DNA of 64,000 nt, from the NCBI GenBank assembly GCA_030267565.1, contig BRXU01000002.1, positions 6,515,501 to 6,579,500 on the forward strand. Reading direction: 5' to 3'. Source of the DNA: Pleodorina starrii (Eukaryota > Chlorophyta > Chlorophyceae > Chlamydomonadales > Volvocaceae). The notes beneath the pieces were generated by a model. The model ran no database searches, was not told where the DNA came from, and was given only the letters and a program-made list of their open reading frames with translations. The position numbers and the translations under genes are program-made. This document shows positions 31,582 through 43,839 of the stretch, piece by piece (within the stretch, counting starts at the first letter, position 1; each line of letters begins with the position of its first letter).

Positions 31582-33397
31582 GTCGATGCCGGAAAACTCC
31601 ACCTCCACTGGCATCCCCACCACCACCGCTGCGGACACGATCGCCGCCGCCTCCACCACCGCAGCGGCTAAAAGGTTGGTTCGTTCTTGTCGCCCTGTCT
31701 TTCCACGTGTACGCATAAACAAGTGACCCGTCAACATTTGCATCAAACAAACTTGAAGTTCGCACGCAATGCACCTAGCTTGCATCATGCTGCTTGTCGG
31801 TTGCCGCCAGTGCAGTTCGTGGGCCCTTACACCTTCCAGCGGGATCACTGGCTGGGAATGAACTGCTTCAGGGCAGAACGGACTTGCATGCATGTTTAGA
31901 CAACTAACACAAACTGGCAGGAAAGGCAATATTGGACGAAGAAGAACAGAGACCACAAACCTTTAACGATGGGATGCTGGGCCTCAACTGTGTCCAATCC
32001 GCATGATGGCACCCCCAATGCAGCAAAACAATAAAGCTCCTGGTGTATGGAATTATTCGTAAACACGCTACCTGCTTGTGGCATACATTGTTATCCCGGA
32101 GAATAGATGGCACCTGATAAAAGTTCGGGTACCAAGCTGCTTACTTCTTGCTAGCTATAGCGAGCACTGTATCCAATCCACCAGGCGGTTGTCTGCGGAG
32201 TTACGGAGGCCTGTCTGCCTGGATTGGGACGAGCGGCGCCACACGGATCACATGACCCTGCTTTTAGCTGTATCCATGTGCGCCATGGAAACCCTCACGG
32301 ATTAACCGCCCAATCATCAGTTCAATAATATTGTCGAGCATTAAACGTGAGTAGGCAGCTCACAGACGACCCACCATGCCTTGCTGAACGTTACAGATAA
32401 CATGCATTGGGCTGTAGTATAGGCTCGATGCTCACATGCTTTTTATAACCACGGCTTGCTTGCATGCCTTTTTGAACGCGTGCGTGTACGCAGATTTTAG
32501 TCCGCCGCGACCACCACCTCAACTGCCCCCGCCGCCACCACCGCCACCTCCACCCCCGCCTCCGCCACCTCCGCCACCCCCACCCCCACCACCCCCACCC
32601 CCACCCCCACCCCCACCTCCACCTCCACCTCCACCACCCCCGCCACCACCACCCCCGCCTCCACCGCCGCCCCCGCCACCACCACCCCCGCCTCCACCGC
32701 CGCCCCCGCCACCTCCACCCCCACCACCGCCACCACCACCACCCCCACCTCCGCCACCACCACCGCCGCCGCCACCACCGCAACCAAATCAACAGGAAAC
32801 AACAGCAGGTCGGTTCGTGTAGCCCGTCCTTTCGTGCTTCGTGACTCGTCCTCGTATATATGTGCAATAACCACAATCTACATAACATAGCTTTAGCCTG
32901 TAAGAATACATGCATTGAGCGTGCCATAATTCGTACCATGCAATCAGTTACTGTTCCGCACGCTTTTCTATATGCGTTCATACAGAAGTTACTGTCAGCC
33001 CGCCGCTGCCGCCGCCACCACCACCGCCGCCACCGCCGCCACCACCACCGCCGCCACCACCATCCCCAAGGCCGCGGATGTCTCCACCACGGTCTGTTTC
33101 AGCAGGTCGGTGCGTATTACCCTGCCTGCCACCGTGACGAAGTAACCCTTCCTCACTTACCCTTAATGATAAAAGCAATACATTTGAAGTCCTTCACAAG
33201 TTCGTCATAGTGCGTGCGTGCCACCGCACAAATTTCGCTGGACAAGAGCGAACTCAAACTGTTTTTTAGCTAGCACAGATAAGGGGGACACTACATCCCG
33301 TGATAAACAACACGTCATCACAAGATTTCTTGCACGATGTGCCACGTGTATGTTTATGCACAGAAACGACCGGCAGCAGCAGCAGCAGCCCACCACT

Positions 33398-33428
<31 letters not shown>

Positions 33429-35525
33429 CCACCACCGCCTCCGCCGCCACCATCCCCAAGGCCGCGGATGTCTCCACCACGGTCTGTTTCAGCAGGTCGG
33501 TGCGTATTACCCTGCCTGCCACCGTGACGAAGTAACCCTTCCTCACTTCACCACAGTTTGAGTCAGCAGGTTGGTCTTTGGTCACCTGGTTACGTTATTA
33601 TGCTGTGTACATGTGGCTAGTCAGCAGTGAGTGCCTTATGGGCAAGCAAAATGATATCAAGCATTGCTTCGTTGCTTTGGCAGCTACAAACGTGTTTTTG
33701 CAAGAGCATTTTTAGATGCTCCCATAATGTTATTACTGAAATTATAATTATACATTCGTAAATGTCAGTGGAGGTAAAAATAAATTTTTATACCCCACAT
33801 GTTGGCGGGCAAACGCCCCCACCCCTGCCGCACCGTACGACGTTGTACGGTTGTCGTAAAAAAACACAAATTACCGCGTTTTTTGTTGGGCGGGGCCCCA
33901 GTGCGAAGCGCCCAGGGGGGCCTCGCCCTGTAGGATTGCCCATGTCCGTGCCTGTGATTTGTGATATGAATAAAAGGGCAAGTGTAAGATCTCAGCCAAC
34001 TGAAACGCTGCATAAGTAAAAGATTACATTCCTTTTTGCATGGTATCTTTATCATAGGAACCCAACATCCGTCGCAGGAGTAAAAACCAGTTTGGCAGTC
34101 TCCATGGACCGAGGCCGAGGTCAAACCAACACCTCTCGGCCTATAATTTATTCCAGAAAATTCATCGTTCCTTAAGTGGAATTCTGACATGGCGGCGTGA
34201 AATGAATCTTCGTTTCGGCAACCAACTATGTTTGCATTGCGAACATTCTTCCCGCGACCACACCACAGCTCTGCTAGCCGGTCCGATCGTCTTTGACGCA
34301 TATTACTGTTACAAAGGTTGAAAGGAGCAAACCATGAGCGAGGGGCAAACTGCTGGTTGTTGGACGCCAGTCGGCAACCTAGGGGACTTCTACAGTCCCT
34401 GTCCTAATGTTAAAATTGTCAAGCCTGCTCTACGATACGGCGAACACCTTGGTGGCGAAGCCTGTGCACTAGTACTCTCGTCGGCAACTGCACGTCGTCG
34501 CGACCCTCGCAAACAGTTCCGCTGTCCTCCTATTGGCAAGTCAGCCTGCGTGATGTGTAAATGATACACTCCATGTCTACTGTCAAGTAACTTCAGCCAA
34601 TGCGCTGGCCGGAAGAGTTGCACAGTGCCGAGACGGCGCGCGATGCTAAACATGGGGCGGATTGCTGAAGCCGCAGGCATTTCAGATATAAAGCTCTGGC
34701 TGTCTATCAGCAGGAATGTCGACACTCTCACACTTGACGCCCTCGCCGCTCGCTTTGGAAATGATGCCGTATTTCGGTCGATGCGCTCATGCAGCCGGCG
34801 GGATGACGCGCTTCGCGCGGCGCCGGCAGGCCTTGCTAACGACTCGGATGCAGGCATTTCGGGAATAAAGCTCTGGCTGTCTATCAACAGGAATGTCGAC
34901 ACTCTCACACTTCACGCCCTCGCCGCCCTACTTAACTTAACCCGTACGGATTGAACGGGGCCCCGCCCTTTTTCCGGCTTAAAGGAAGCCGACACCAACC
35001 CCTTGTCGTAAAACGCCATCGCAACTATCGAAATCCTGTTATTTCGGTTATAAAGATATAGCAACGTACGCGAATGGATGTGAAGCGCGCCGACCGCCGG
35101 GAGCTGTAATGTCCATGTTCAGCTTGTCCGGTTTGTCCATTTCCTAACAAACGACCAAACCGTTTCATCAGAATGTCAACTGAACGAAACTTATGCATTC
35201 CACTCGACAACAGTCAGGAAAGCGAGCGCGGGAAGAACTTGGCGGCATCGCTCCGCGCGTCACTTCCCGTCTGTGCGCCCTTGCTTGCACGCTGCGCTAG
35301 CGTTGTGCCTCTCCTACCTCGTTACCCCTACCTCGTTACCCCAAGGAACTTATATGTGGTACGTGCACTCAACATTTGACGACCTCATCGTTACTAGCGA
35401 GACTACGTACGCACTAGACTTCGCCTTAACGGTGCATCATCACATGTTTCTATGTATGCTTTGCTTCACATACAGGCATGGCCGCCGGTGGTAGCCCACC
35501 ACTGCCGCCGCCGCCACCACCTCCA

Positions 35526-35556
<31 letters not shown>

Positions 35557-38500
35557 CATCCCCAGCGCCGCCTATATCTCGACCACAGCTTCAGGCAGCA
35601 GGTAGTCCGTGCGTGTCACCCGTTTTTCATTTGTGTCTTTACATATATGGTGAGCTAAACTGCACGGCTTTATAATACACAAATTCAATAACATGGAGGT
35701 TGCGATGGGCTCAAAAGCCATGAATCCGCGCGTTTATAAACGAACGAAGGTCAATACTTTGGCGTATGCTTGTTTGCTGTGTTTGCTTTTCAGAAGTGAC
35801 CGGTACCCCACCACCGCCCCCGCCGCCACCGCCACCACCGCCGCCACCTGTGCCACCACCGCCTCCGCCGCCACCACCGCCACCGCCGCCGATGTCTCAA
35901 CCACATCAGCTGTCGGCAGCAGGTTGGTCCGTGTCGCCCGTTTCTAATAGTGTCTGTACCGATAAGGGAGGCCACACTGCACGGCTCGTCATTGCTTTTT
36001 GAAACGCAAATTTAAAACATGGAGGTTGCGGTGGGCTCAAAAGTCAACAATCCGTTTTATGAACGACAGAACGAAGCGAACGAAGGTCAATACTTTGGCG
36101 TATGCTTGTTTGCTGTGTTTGCTTTTCAGAAGTGAACGGTACCCCACCACCGCCTCCGCCGCCACCACCGCCACCGCCGCCGATGTCTCAACCACATCAA
36201 TTGTCGGCAGCAGGTTGGTCCGTGTCGCCCGTTTCTAATAGTGTCTGTACCGATAAGGGAGGCCACACTGCACGGCTCGTCATTGCTTTTTGAAACGCAA
36301 ATTTAAAACATGGAGGTTGCGGTGGGCTCAAAAGTCAACAATCCGTTTTATGAACGACAGAACGAAGCGAACGAAGGTCAATTATTATTTGGCGTATGCT
36401 TGTTTGCTGTGTTTGCTTTTCAGAAGTGACCGGTACCCCACCACCGCCCCCGCCGCCACCGCCACCACCGCCGCCACCTGTGCCACCACCGCCTCCGCCG
36501 CCACCACCGCCACCGCCGCCGATGTCTCAACCACATCAATTGTCGGCAGCAGGTTGGTCCGTGTCGCCCGTTTCTAATAGTGTCTGTACCGCAAAGGGAG
36601 GCCACACTGCACGGCTCGTCATTGCTTTTTGAAACGCAAATTTAAAACATGGAGGTTGCGGTTGGCTCAAAAGTCAACAATCCGTTTTATGAACGACAGA
36701 ACGAAGCGAACGAAGGTCAATTATTATTTGGCGTATGCTTGTTTGCTGTGTTTGCTTTTCAGAAGTGACCGGTACCCCACCACCGCCCCCGCCGCCACCG
36801 CCACCACCGCCGCCACCTGTGCCACCACCGCCTCCGCCGCCACCACCGCCACCGCCGCCGATGTCTCAACCACATCAATTGTCGGCAGCAGGTTGGTCCG
36901 TGTCGCCCGTTTCTAATAGTGTCTGTACCGATAAGGGAGGCCACACTGCACGGCTCGTCATTGCTTTTTGAAACGCAAATTTAAAACATGGAGGTTGCGG
37001 TCGGCTCAAAAGTCAACAATCCGTTTTATGAACGACAGAACGAAGCGAACGAAGGTCAATTATTATTTGGCGTATGCTTGTTTGCTGTGTTTGCTTTTCA
37101 GAAATGACCGGTACCCCACCACCGCCACCACCGCCACCGCCACCACCGCCGCCACCTGTGCCACCACCGCCTCCGCCGCCACCACCGCCACCGCCGCCGA
37201 TGTCTCAACCACATCAATTGTCGGCAGCAGGTTGGTCCGTGTCGCCCGTTTCTAATAGTGTCTGTACCGATAAGGGAGGCCACACTGCACGGCTCGTCAT
37301 TGCTTTTTGAAACGCAAATTTAAAACATGGAGGTTGCGGTGGGCTCAAAAGTCAACAATCCGTTTTATGAACGACAGAACGAAGCGAACGAAGGTCAATT
37401 ATTATTTGGCGTATGCTTGTTTGCTGTGTTTGCTTTTCAGAAGTGACCGGTACCCCACCACCGCCCCCGCCGCCACCGCCACCACCGCCGCCACCTGTGC
37501 CACCACCGCCTCCGCCGCCACCACCGCCACCGCCGCCGATGTCTCAACCACATCAATTGTCGGCAGCAGGTTGGTCCGTGTCGCCCGTTTCTAATAGTGT
37601 CTGTACCGCAAAGGGAGGCCACACTGCACGGCTCGTCATTGCTTTTTGAAACGCAAATTTAAAACATGGAGGTTGCGGTGGGCTCAAAAGTCAACAATCC
37701 GTTTTATGAACGACAGAACGAAGCGAACGAAGGTCAATTATTATTTGGCGTATGCTTGTTTGCTGTGTTTGCTTTTCAGAAGTGACCGGTACCCCACCAC
37801 CGCCCCCGCCGCCACCGCCACCACCGCCGCCACCTGTGCCACCACCGCCTCCGCCGCCACCACCGCCACCGCCGCCGATGTCTCAACCACATCAATTGTC
37901 GGCAGCAGGTTGGTCCGTGTCGCCCGTTTCTAATAGTGTCTGTACCGATAAGGGAGGCCACACTGCACGGCTCGTCATTGCTTTTTGAAACGCAAATTTA
38001 AAACATGGAGGTTGCGGTGGGCTCAAAAGTCAACAATCCGTTTTATGAACGACAGAACGAAGCGAACGAAGGTCAATTATTATTTGGCGTATGCTTGTTT
38101 GCTGTGTTTGCTTTTCAGAAGTGACCGGTACCCCACCACCGCCACCACCGCCACCGCCACCACCGCCGCCACCTGTGCCACCACCGCCTCCGCCGCCACC
38201 ACCGCCACCGCCGCCGATGTCTCAACCACATCAGCTGTCGGCAGCAGGTTGGTCCGTGTCGCCCGTTTCTAATAGTGTCTGTACCGCAAAGGGAGGCCAC
38301 ACTGCACGGCTCGTCATTGCTTTTTGAAACGCAAATTTAAAACATGGAGGTTGCGGTGGGCTCAAAAGTCAACAATCCGTTTTATGAACGACAGAACGAA
38401 GCGAACGAAGGTCAATTATTATTTGGCGTATGCTTGTTTGCTGTGTTTGCTTTTTCAGAAGTGACCGGTACCCCACCACCGCCACCACCGCCACCGCCAC

Positions 38501-40959
38501 CACCGCCGCCACCTGTGCCACCACCGCCTCCGCCGCCACCACCGCCACCGCCGCCGATGTCTCAACCACATCAGCTGTCGGCAGCAGGTTGGTCCGTGTC
38601 GCCCGTTTCTAATAGTGTCTGTACCGATAAGGGAGGCCACACTGCACGGCTCGTCATTGCTTTTTGAAACGCAAATTCAAACCTTCGGAAGTCGCAGTGG
38701 GCTAAAGACACACAGAGTCAACGATCCGTTTTATGAACGAAAGAAAGAAAGTTTTACGCTGGACCGTAGGCCCTAGCGTGGGTTAAGGGAACAGACTGAT
38801 GCCTCATCGGCGGGTACAGCCCATTACCGCGGTGACCGCCTTTTTGACTAAGATGGGTTGCTTCTCCCACCCACTCCATGTCTGGGCTCCGTCTCACTCA
38901 GATCACATCTGGGTACCCGCACGCATTCTTCCCAGATGTGCCAGACACATCATCCGTTTTATGAACGACAGAAGGTCATTTTGCTAATGCTTGTTTGTAT
39001 GATTGATCATAAGTATCGGTTTTTAACTTGTCACTCAGCTCGCGGGCCACGGTTGGGCGGACCCATGGCATCGCCTATCATTTTGTAGTTGCAGTGTCAG
39101 TTTTGTGCTCGATGCTCATCGGGGACTGGCCGGGCCAAAAATCGTCGAAATCGGGCGGAAAACGTGCGTGCGTGCGTGCATGCGTCAGCTACTTTCCTTA
39201 TCAGTCGCCCTTGCGTGTGAAGGCCCATAATGAAATCTCCCATGATTTTCATAGCGGGCTTAAACATGCTACCAGAAACAGTGTGTCATGCCGCCTGTCA
39301 TGCCGGTTATGCATACACACTACTGCCCCTTGTTACCTTCTGGCTTGTTTGGCTGTCCCCGTGCAGCAGGCGTCCTTGCCGCTGATGTAAACCCGGCGGC
39401 GCGCCCCCAGTACTACATTGGCTTTGGCAAATGCGAGGCCGCGATGCAGAACCAAGCATACAGCAATTGGGCCATGTATCGCTCGCGCAGCGGACAGCTC
39501 CCGGGCGCGCTTACCGTCTTCCTAGATACTCGAAACATGCGCCCTGTTGCCGACGCAACCGGAAACGTGGTGCCGCGCAGTTTCCCCCTCACCCACCTTT
39601 ACTTTGCCTACTTTGACGACAAAGTGCAGCGAACGTTCGAACCTCAGACGCAGGCCGCCGCCGAAAGCAGATCCGCGCCGTACAATGTGTGGGTAGACGG
39701 TAAGAAAATAATCACGGTGGTCAACATGAAAGACCAGCTCATGAGGGGAAGCATCAACACCAATTTCAGCGCCTTCAGCCTCAAGGCAAACGTCAGGGGT
39801 GTTTTCTCGCCGTCGGCCAAGCCGTACAACATAACCATCACCAAGCGGTGCGCCAGCGCCGCCGCGTGCTCCACCGTTCCAGACCCCGCCGACGTCTTCG
39901 TGTCGGGTCAGGGCCACGTGGCCTACTCGCTGTGGAGCGTCGACCAGACGCTGGCCATCAACGGCGTCTACAACGCCTGGTGCCCCGTGCAGTCGGCCAT
40001 CAACGTTGACGGTACGTTCAGTGGGGCGGGGATTTATCGTGGACTGGGTAGACGGCCCGGACCCTTCGCACCACAGTGTATGAGTGCACAGCTTGCTGAA
40101 TTCGACCCTCCACCGGACGTTAGTTCATTACTTTTTGCCTACTTTATGCGCACAATATGCTGGGTCCCCGTAACAGGGCAGCCTGTTGCATGAGTAGATG
40201 TGCCTGTTTTTCGTTTGGGTTTTCGTTCCACCTCGCTCTGTAATATCTTATGGCATCCCTCCCCCCTGCCCTGCCGGCCGCCATCTGCTCATTCATTCGC
40301 GTGCAGCCTACCCACTGCTCACAAAAGCAGAGGCGTCGCGCCCCCAGTACTACATCGGCTTTGGCAGCTGCAACTCCACGATGCAAAACCAAGCGTTCGG
40401 CAACTGGGTCATGTACCACCGCCGCAGCGTGCAGCTCTCGGGCTCTCTCACTCTCCACCTGGACACCCGCAACAAGAGCCACGTCGCCGACGCGTCCGGC
40501 ACCGTGGTTCCGCGCGACTTCCCCATTACCAACCTCTACATCGCCTACTTCGACAATCGTGCGGTCATGAAGCTGGACGACGCGCTTGCGACCCAAGGTT
40601 ACACACAAATGACTTCATGGTACCGGGTACATGTGAACGGTCAACGTGTAACCACAGTCCAGGACATGAAGGAGAAGTTATCAGGAGACCCCACGGCCAC
40701 GTACGCCATGTTCAACCTCAAGGTTACGGTCAAGGGCGCCATCGAGCCGTCCACCTCACAGTACGTCATCACCATTACCAAGAATTGCGCCAACGCCGCC
40801 GCGTGCGCCGCCATTCCGGACCCCGCTGACGTCTTCGTGTCGGGTCAGGGCCACGTGGCCTACTCGCTGTGGAGCGTACAACAGCCGCTGACCATCAACG
40901 GCGTCTACAAGCGCGACCACGCCTGGTGTCCTGTGCAGTCGGCGATCAACACAGATTGA
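31582..40959 (+). CDS. secreted hydroxyproline-rich glycoprotein with duplicated C-terminal domain
   Basis: Sixteen exons are supported by splice sites and constant phase: 31582-31674, 32494-32808, 32986-33105, 33364-33495, 35476-35601, 35794-35922, 36130-36213, 36424-36552, 36763-36891, 37102-37230, 37441-37569, 37780-37908, 38119-38247, 38459-38587, 39367-40011, 40307-40959. Every internal exon starts after CAG needing one upstream base and ends in a lone G before GTNGGT or similar, so all are phase 1-1. The Pro exons encode Ser/Pro blocks of up to about 80 prolines, the substrate type for prolyl hydroxylation and arabinosylation in volvocine walls and matrix. The two last exons encode homologous domains of about 215 residues that begin near RPQYYIGFG and have conserved Cys (GFG-x-C, CA-x-AAAC, WC). 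The total is about 1070 residues. The domain is not the pherophorin domain as I know it. Stop TGA at 40957-40959. Confidence 0.85.
32494..32808 (+). repeat. longest polyproline exon
   Basis: An imperfect CCN microsatellite translating as an almost pure polyproline tract of roughly 80 residues between FSPPRPPPQL and PQPNQQETTA. CCA, CCG, CCC and CCT are mixed, which argues for selection on the protein and not for a pure DNA repeat. Confidence 0.85.
33888..34968 (+). repeat. inverted dispersed repeat, copy 1 (inside an intron)
   Basis: About 1.08 kb bounded by GGGCGGGGCCCC at the left and GGGGCCCCGCCC at the right, matching in reverse orientation 42869-43839. The similarity continues a little beyond these ends, so they may be subterminal. 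It contains an internal duplication of about 180 bp (GCAGGCATTTC...CACTCTCACACTT units at about 34673 and 34852). It lies in the intron between exons 33364-33495 and 35476-35601. Open frames within it are short and not recognised. Confidence 0.75.
35700..38675 (+). repeat. tandem array of exon-plus-intron units (339 bp)
   Basis: Nine polyproline exons with nearly identical flanking intron sequence. Exon starts lie at 35794, 36130, 36424, 36763, 37102, 37441, 37780, 38119 and 38459. Seven exons after the second are exactly 129 nt. The second (36130-36213) lacks 45 nt inside the Pro tract. Introns differ by a few point changes and a TATTATT insertion, and the last unit has one extra T in the acceptor tract. 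Confidence 0.95.
39367..40011 (+). CDS. HRGP gene: C-terminal domain exon 1
   Basis: One exon (phase 1-1, 215 codons) encoding the first copy of the unfamiliar domain. It starts AGVLAADVNPAARPQYYIGF and has NQAYSNWAMY, LDTRN, VVPRSFPLTHLYFAYFDD, MKDQL and ITITKRCASAAAC, and ends VFVSGQGHVAYSLWSV...NGVYNAWCPVQSAIN. Donor GTACGT at 40012. Already counted in the gene entry; listed separately because it defines the domain. Confidence 0.85.
40307..40959 (+). CDS. HRGP gene: C-terminal domain exon 2 and stop
   Basis: Second copy of the domain (217 codons including TGA). About 60 percent or more of positions look the same as in the first copy by eye; the block DPADVFVSGQGHVAYSLWSV is identical. The exon adds RDH near NGVYK before AWCPVQSAIN. 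It arose by duplication of a phase 1-1 exon. Confidence 0.85.
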
Positions 40960-42289
40960 TGACCAGTATAGCTATATAGCCGGTTATTACGTGCCGCCGG
41001 AATTTAGGCTTGCCGGCCTTCGCCTGCTGCTGCTGGCTTGGCATGGGTGCTGTTATTTAAGTCAGATTGCTGGTGACAGGCGCGCGTTTGAAGAGTACAG
41101 GTTGGCACGAAAACGTAATCTCCTTTGCAGCATCCGTTTATTATTTTTTGTAGGCATCGCATTATGAACCACATGTGCCGGGCTGCTGCATGCGTGTTGT
41201 TCAATGTTTGACGTGAAGACGGTGGCTGGCAGGATGGCATGCAGCCAGAGGCCCCCGACATGTACGTACCTCGCTGAGATAGATAGATGGGCCGTCCTGC
41301 CGTGCCAGCCATGCCTTCTTACTTTGCGCTCGCTAGCTCGAAGCGATCGCTGCTGCAGACAGGACCGGCAGGATGCATGTTGTCGTTAAATGGAGCATGA
41401 CAAGCATAACGAAATTCACTCAGGTAAATTTCAGGCCGACATGGCAAGTCAAGGGCCCTGCATGCACTGATATTCTCCGTCGCTTCGTGCGCCCTAACGC
41501 CATCGACATTCGCTGCGCTTCCTTTCCAGCGTGAATCTATACGAAGTACGCATGATACGTGAAAACGAAGAGTCAGCTTACTTTATTTGTGAACGAACGA
41601 AGTCAGCAGGACCTTTGTACGAACACGCACGCACGGTGGAGCCGTTTTCCCCCAATACCACACACACACACCGTTACGGAACGAAACAGCTCATCATCAC
41701 GCCGACCTCTTTCCGAAGAGCATCCAAACACGCGCAATATCCTGCGCTTATAGACCTAAAGTGTTAAGAGAATTGGGGAAGCGCAAAAGCAGTAGTCCAC
41801 CGACAGCAAGAAGTGACTTTCATTGTGTACGGCCCACATCCGAAACCACTTCTTCCCCATGCTGAGCCCTGGGAAAGCGCCAGCTCGTATTGTTTCACCG
41901 GGCCGCTCTTTTTGGCTCGCGCGCATCCAGATAGGTGGTCCGTTTAGATGACGGCTTCGGGCGGGTCGGCTCTTTTCCCAGCACGCGTCGCTCGGTCCGT
42001 GGAGCCACGGAACCCGGCCCCTGGCCCTTGGCGGGTCACCGCGCGCGAAACGTGTACACGCACGATAGGTGACTTCCCGTGCGCCCAAAGCACTGGACCG
42101 TGTCCTACTGGTGTCTATGCATGCTTCTTAGATTGTGTCTGGGCGGATATTGTCACCCTGCTGGCGGAATTTAGTGCTATAGCGGTTCGTTGACCGTCGT
42201 TTCATGGCAGCGGCCCGGAGGCGCCGGCGGCAGTGGGTGTGGGTTAACTATTACATGTACATATATGGATATAATCCATTTGCGTGCAT
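40960..42289. other. intergenic stretch after the HRGP gene
   Basis: Presumed 3' UTR and spacer. I did not find a TGTAA signal near the stop. No RNA gene or transposon end is recognised. Confidence 0.45.
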
Positions 42290-42362
42290 GTCGCTATAGT
42301 CTAGTCGGTCAGGATACGTGGCTTTCACCCACGCGACCCGGGTTCGAGTCCCGGTAGCGACA
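42290..42362 (+). tRNA. tRNA-Glu(UUC)
   Basis: Full cloverleaf: acceptor GTCGCTA/TAGCGAC with discriminator A, D arm TAGTCTAGTCGGTCAGGATA, anticodon loop CTTTCAC (anticodon TTC) in a GTGG/CCAC-type stem, and T arm CCGGG-TTCGAGT-CCCGG. No intron. Confidence 0.95.
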
Positions 42363-42579
42363 CATCTTTGTTCCTAACTATTGTTTTTGCTCTGCATGCT
42401 GACAATGTGGTCCGTTTTATTGCGAGAGGTTTAACATGCAATCGAACCGATTCAGCTGGTGGGGCTTCAGCCCCTCCCGGGGAGTGGGCCCCGTGTGTGA
42501 ACTGGCCAGCCGCCGTGCGTCTGACACTTTGAGATGTAGCCGAAAGGCAGCACGGTATGTACGTCCGGCTGAACAGGTT

Positions 42580-42782
42580 GGCTCTTAAACTTAGTCTCTT
42601 CAGAGTCGAACGCCTACCTTGCGGGAGCACGCTCCTGTCCACTCGATACCCACTGATCGATATATATATTGAGTGGACGGGAGCGCGCTCCTGTCCACTC
42701 GCTCGATATCCCCACCCCACATCCTTGGGACTTGGGAGTGTTAGGTAGGCGTGCGAGTCTGAAGGGACTAAGTTAAGAGTCC
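42580..42782. mobile_element. small foldback/MITE-like element
   Basis: About 200 bp with imperfect terminal inverted repeats of about 40 bp: GGCTCTTAAACTTAGTC on the left against the complement of GACTAAGTTAAGAGTCC on the right, both followed inward by a CGCCTACCT block. The centre contains another palindrome, GAGTGGACGGGAGC/GCTCCTGTCCACTC. No clear TSD. Confidence 0.65.
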
Positions 42783-42868
42783 TGCCGTCTATTGACTTGC
42801 GTGGGAGATACACCAAAATGGGGGACAAGGGGTTAATCGTTGGTGTCGGCTTCCATTAAGCCGGACAA

Positions 42869-43839
42869 GGGCGGGGCCCCGTTCAATCCGTATGGTTGAA
42901 GTTGAGTGCTAGGGTGGCGAGAGCGTGAAGTGTGAGAGTGTCGACATTCCTGCTGATAGACAGCCAAAGCTGTATATCCGAAATGCCTGCGGCTTCAGCA
43001 ATCCGCCCCATGTATAGCATCGCGCTCCGTCTCGGCACTGTGCAAATCTTCCCGCGAGCGCATTGCTTGGCTTAAGTAGCTTGACAGTAGACATGGAGTG
43101 TATCATTCACATATCACGCAGGCTGACTTGCAAATGGAAGGACAGCGGAACTGTTTGCGAGGGTCACGACGACGTGCACTTGCCGCCGACGAGAGTGCAC
43201 AGGCTTCGCTACCGAGGTATCCGCCGTATCGTAGAGCAGGCTTGACGAATTTAACATTAGGACAGGGACTGTAGAAGTCCCCTAGATAGGTTGCCGACTG
43301 CACTTGTTAGGCGGCCCGCAGGAGACCGCCGCGTCGTGCGTGCAATTTGCCGCTTGGGGTCCGACAACCAGCAGTTCGCCCCTAATGGTTTGTCCCATGC
43401 AACCTTTGTTGTTATAGTAATATGCGTCAAGTCGATCGGACCGGCAAGCAGAGCTGCTGTGGTGTGTTCGCGGGAAGAATGTTCGCAATGCAAACAAAGT
43501 TGGTTGCCGAAACGAAGATTCATTTCGCGCCGTCATGTCAGAATTCCACTTTGACGAGCGATGAATCTTATGGAATAAATTATAGGCCGAGAGGTGTTGG
43601 TTTGACCTCGGCCTCGGTCCATGGAGACTGCCAAACTGGTTTTTACTCATGCGATGTTGGGTTCCTATGATAAGATACCATGCAATAAAGAATGTAATTT
43701 TTTACTTCTACAGTCTTTCCGCTGGCTGAGATACTGCACTTTTTCCAGGACAGAGAGAGGTAGACAGGCAGGCAGGCACGGAACTGGGCAATCCTACAGG
43801 GCGGGGCCCCCCTGGGCGCTTCACGCTGGGGCCCCGCCC
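42869..43839 (-). repeat. inverted dispersed repeat, copy 2
   Basis: 971 bp, reverse-oriented relative to 33888-34968, with the same GGGCGGGGCCCC ends. It lacks one of the two internal units of copy 1. A fragment of a third copy (same orientation as this one) flanks the large inverted repeat, at about 44750-44851 and 47233-47330. Confidence 0.75.

Noticed and set aside
32391..32981. Minus-strand Trp/Arg-rich and Val/Ala-rich frames over the proline exon
   Set aside because: Antisense shadow of the CCN repeat; the plus strand has splice sites and matching phases.
35790..38640. Nine repeated minus-strand RWRW-rich frames
   Set aside because: Mirror translations of the tandem Pro exons; no separate start or splice context.
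39367..40959. Pherophorin domain call for the last two HRGP exons
   Set aside because: The Cys pattern and conserved blocks do not match the pherophorin domain as I know it, so the domain is left unnamed.
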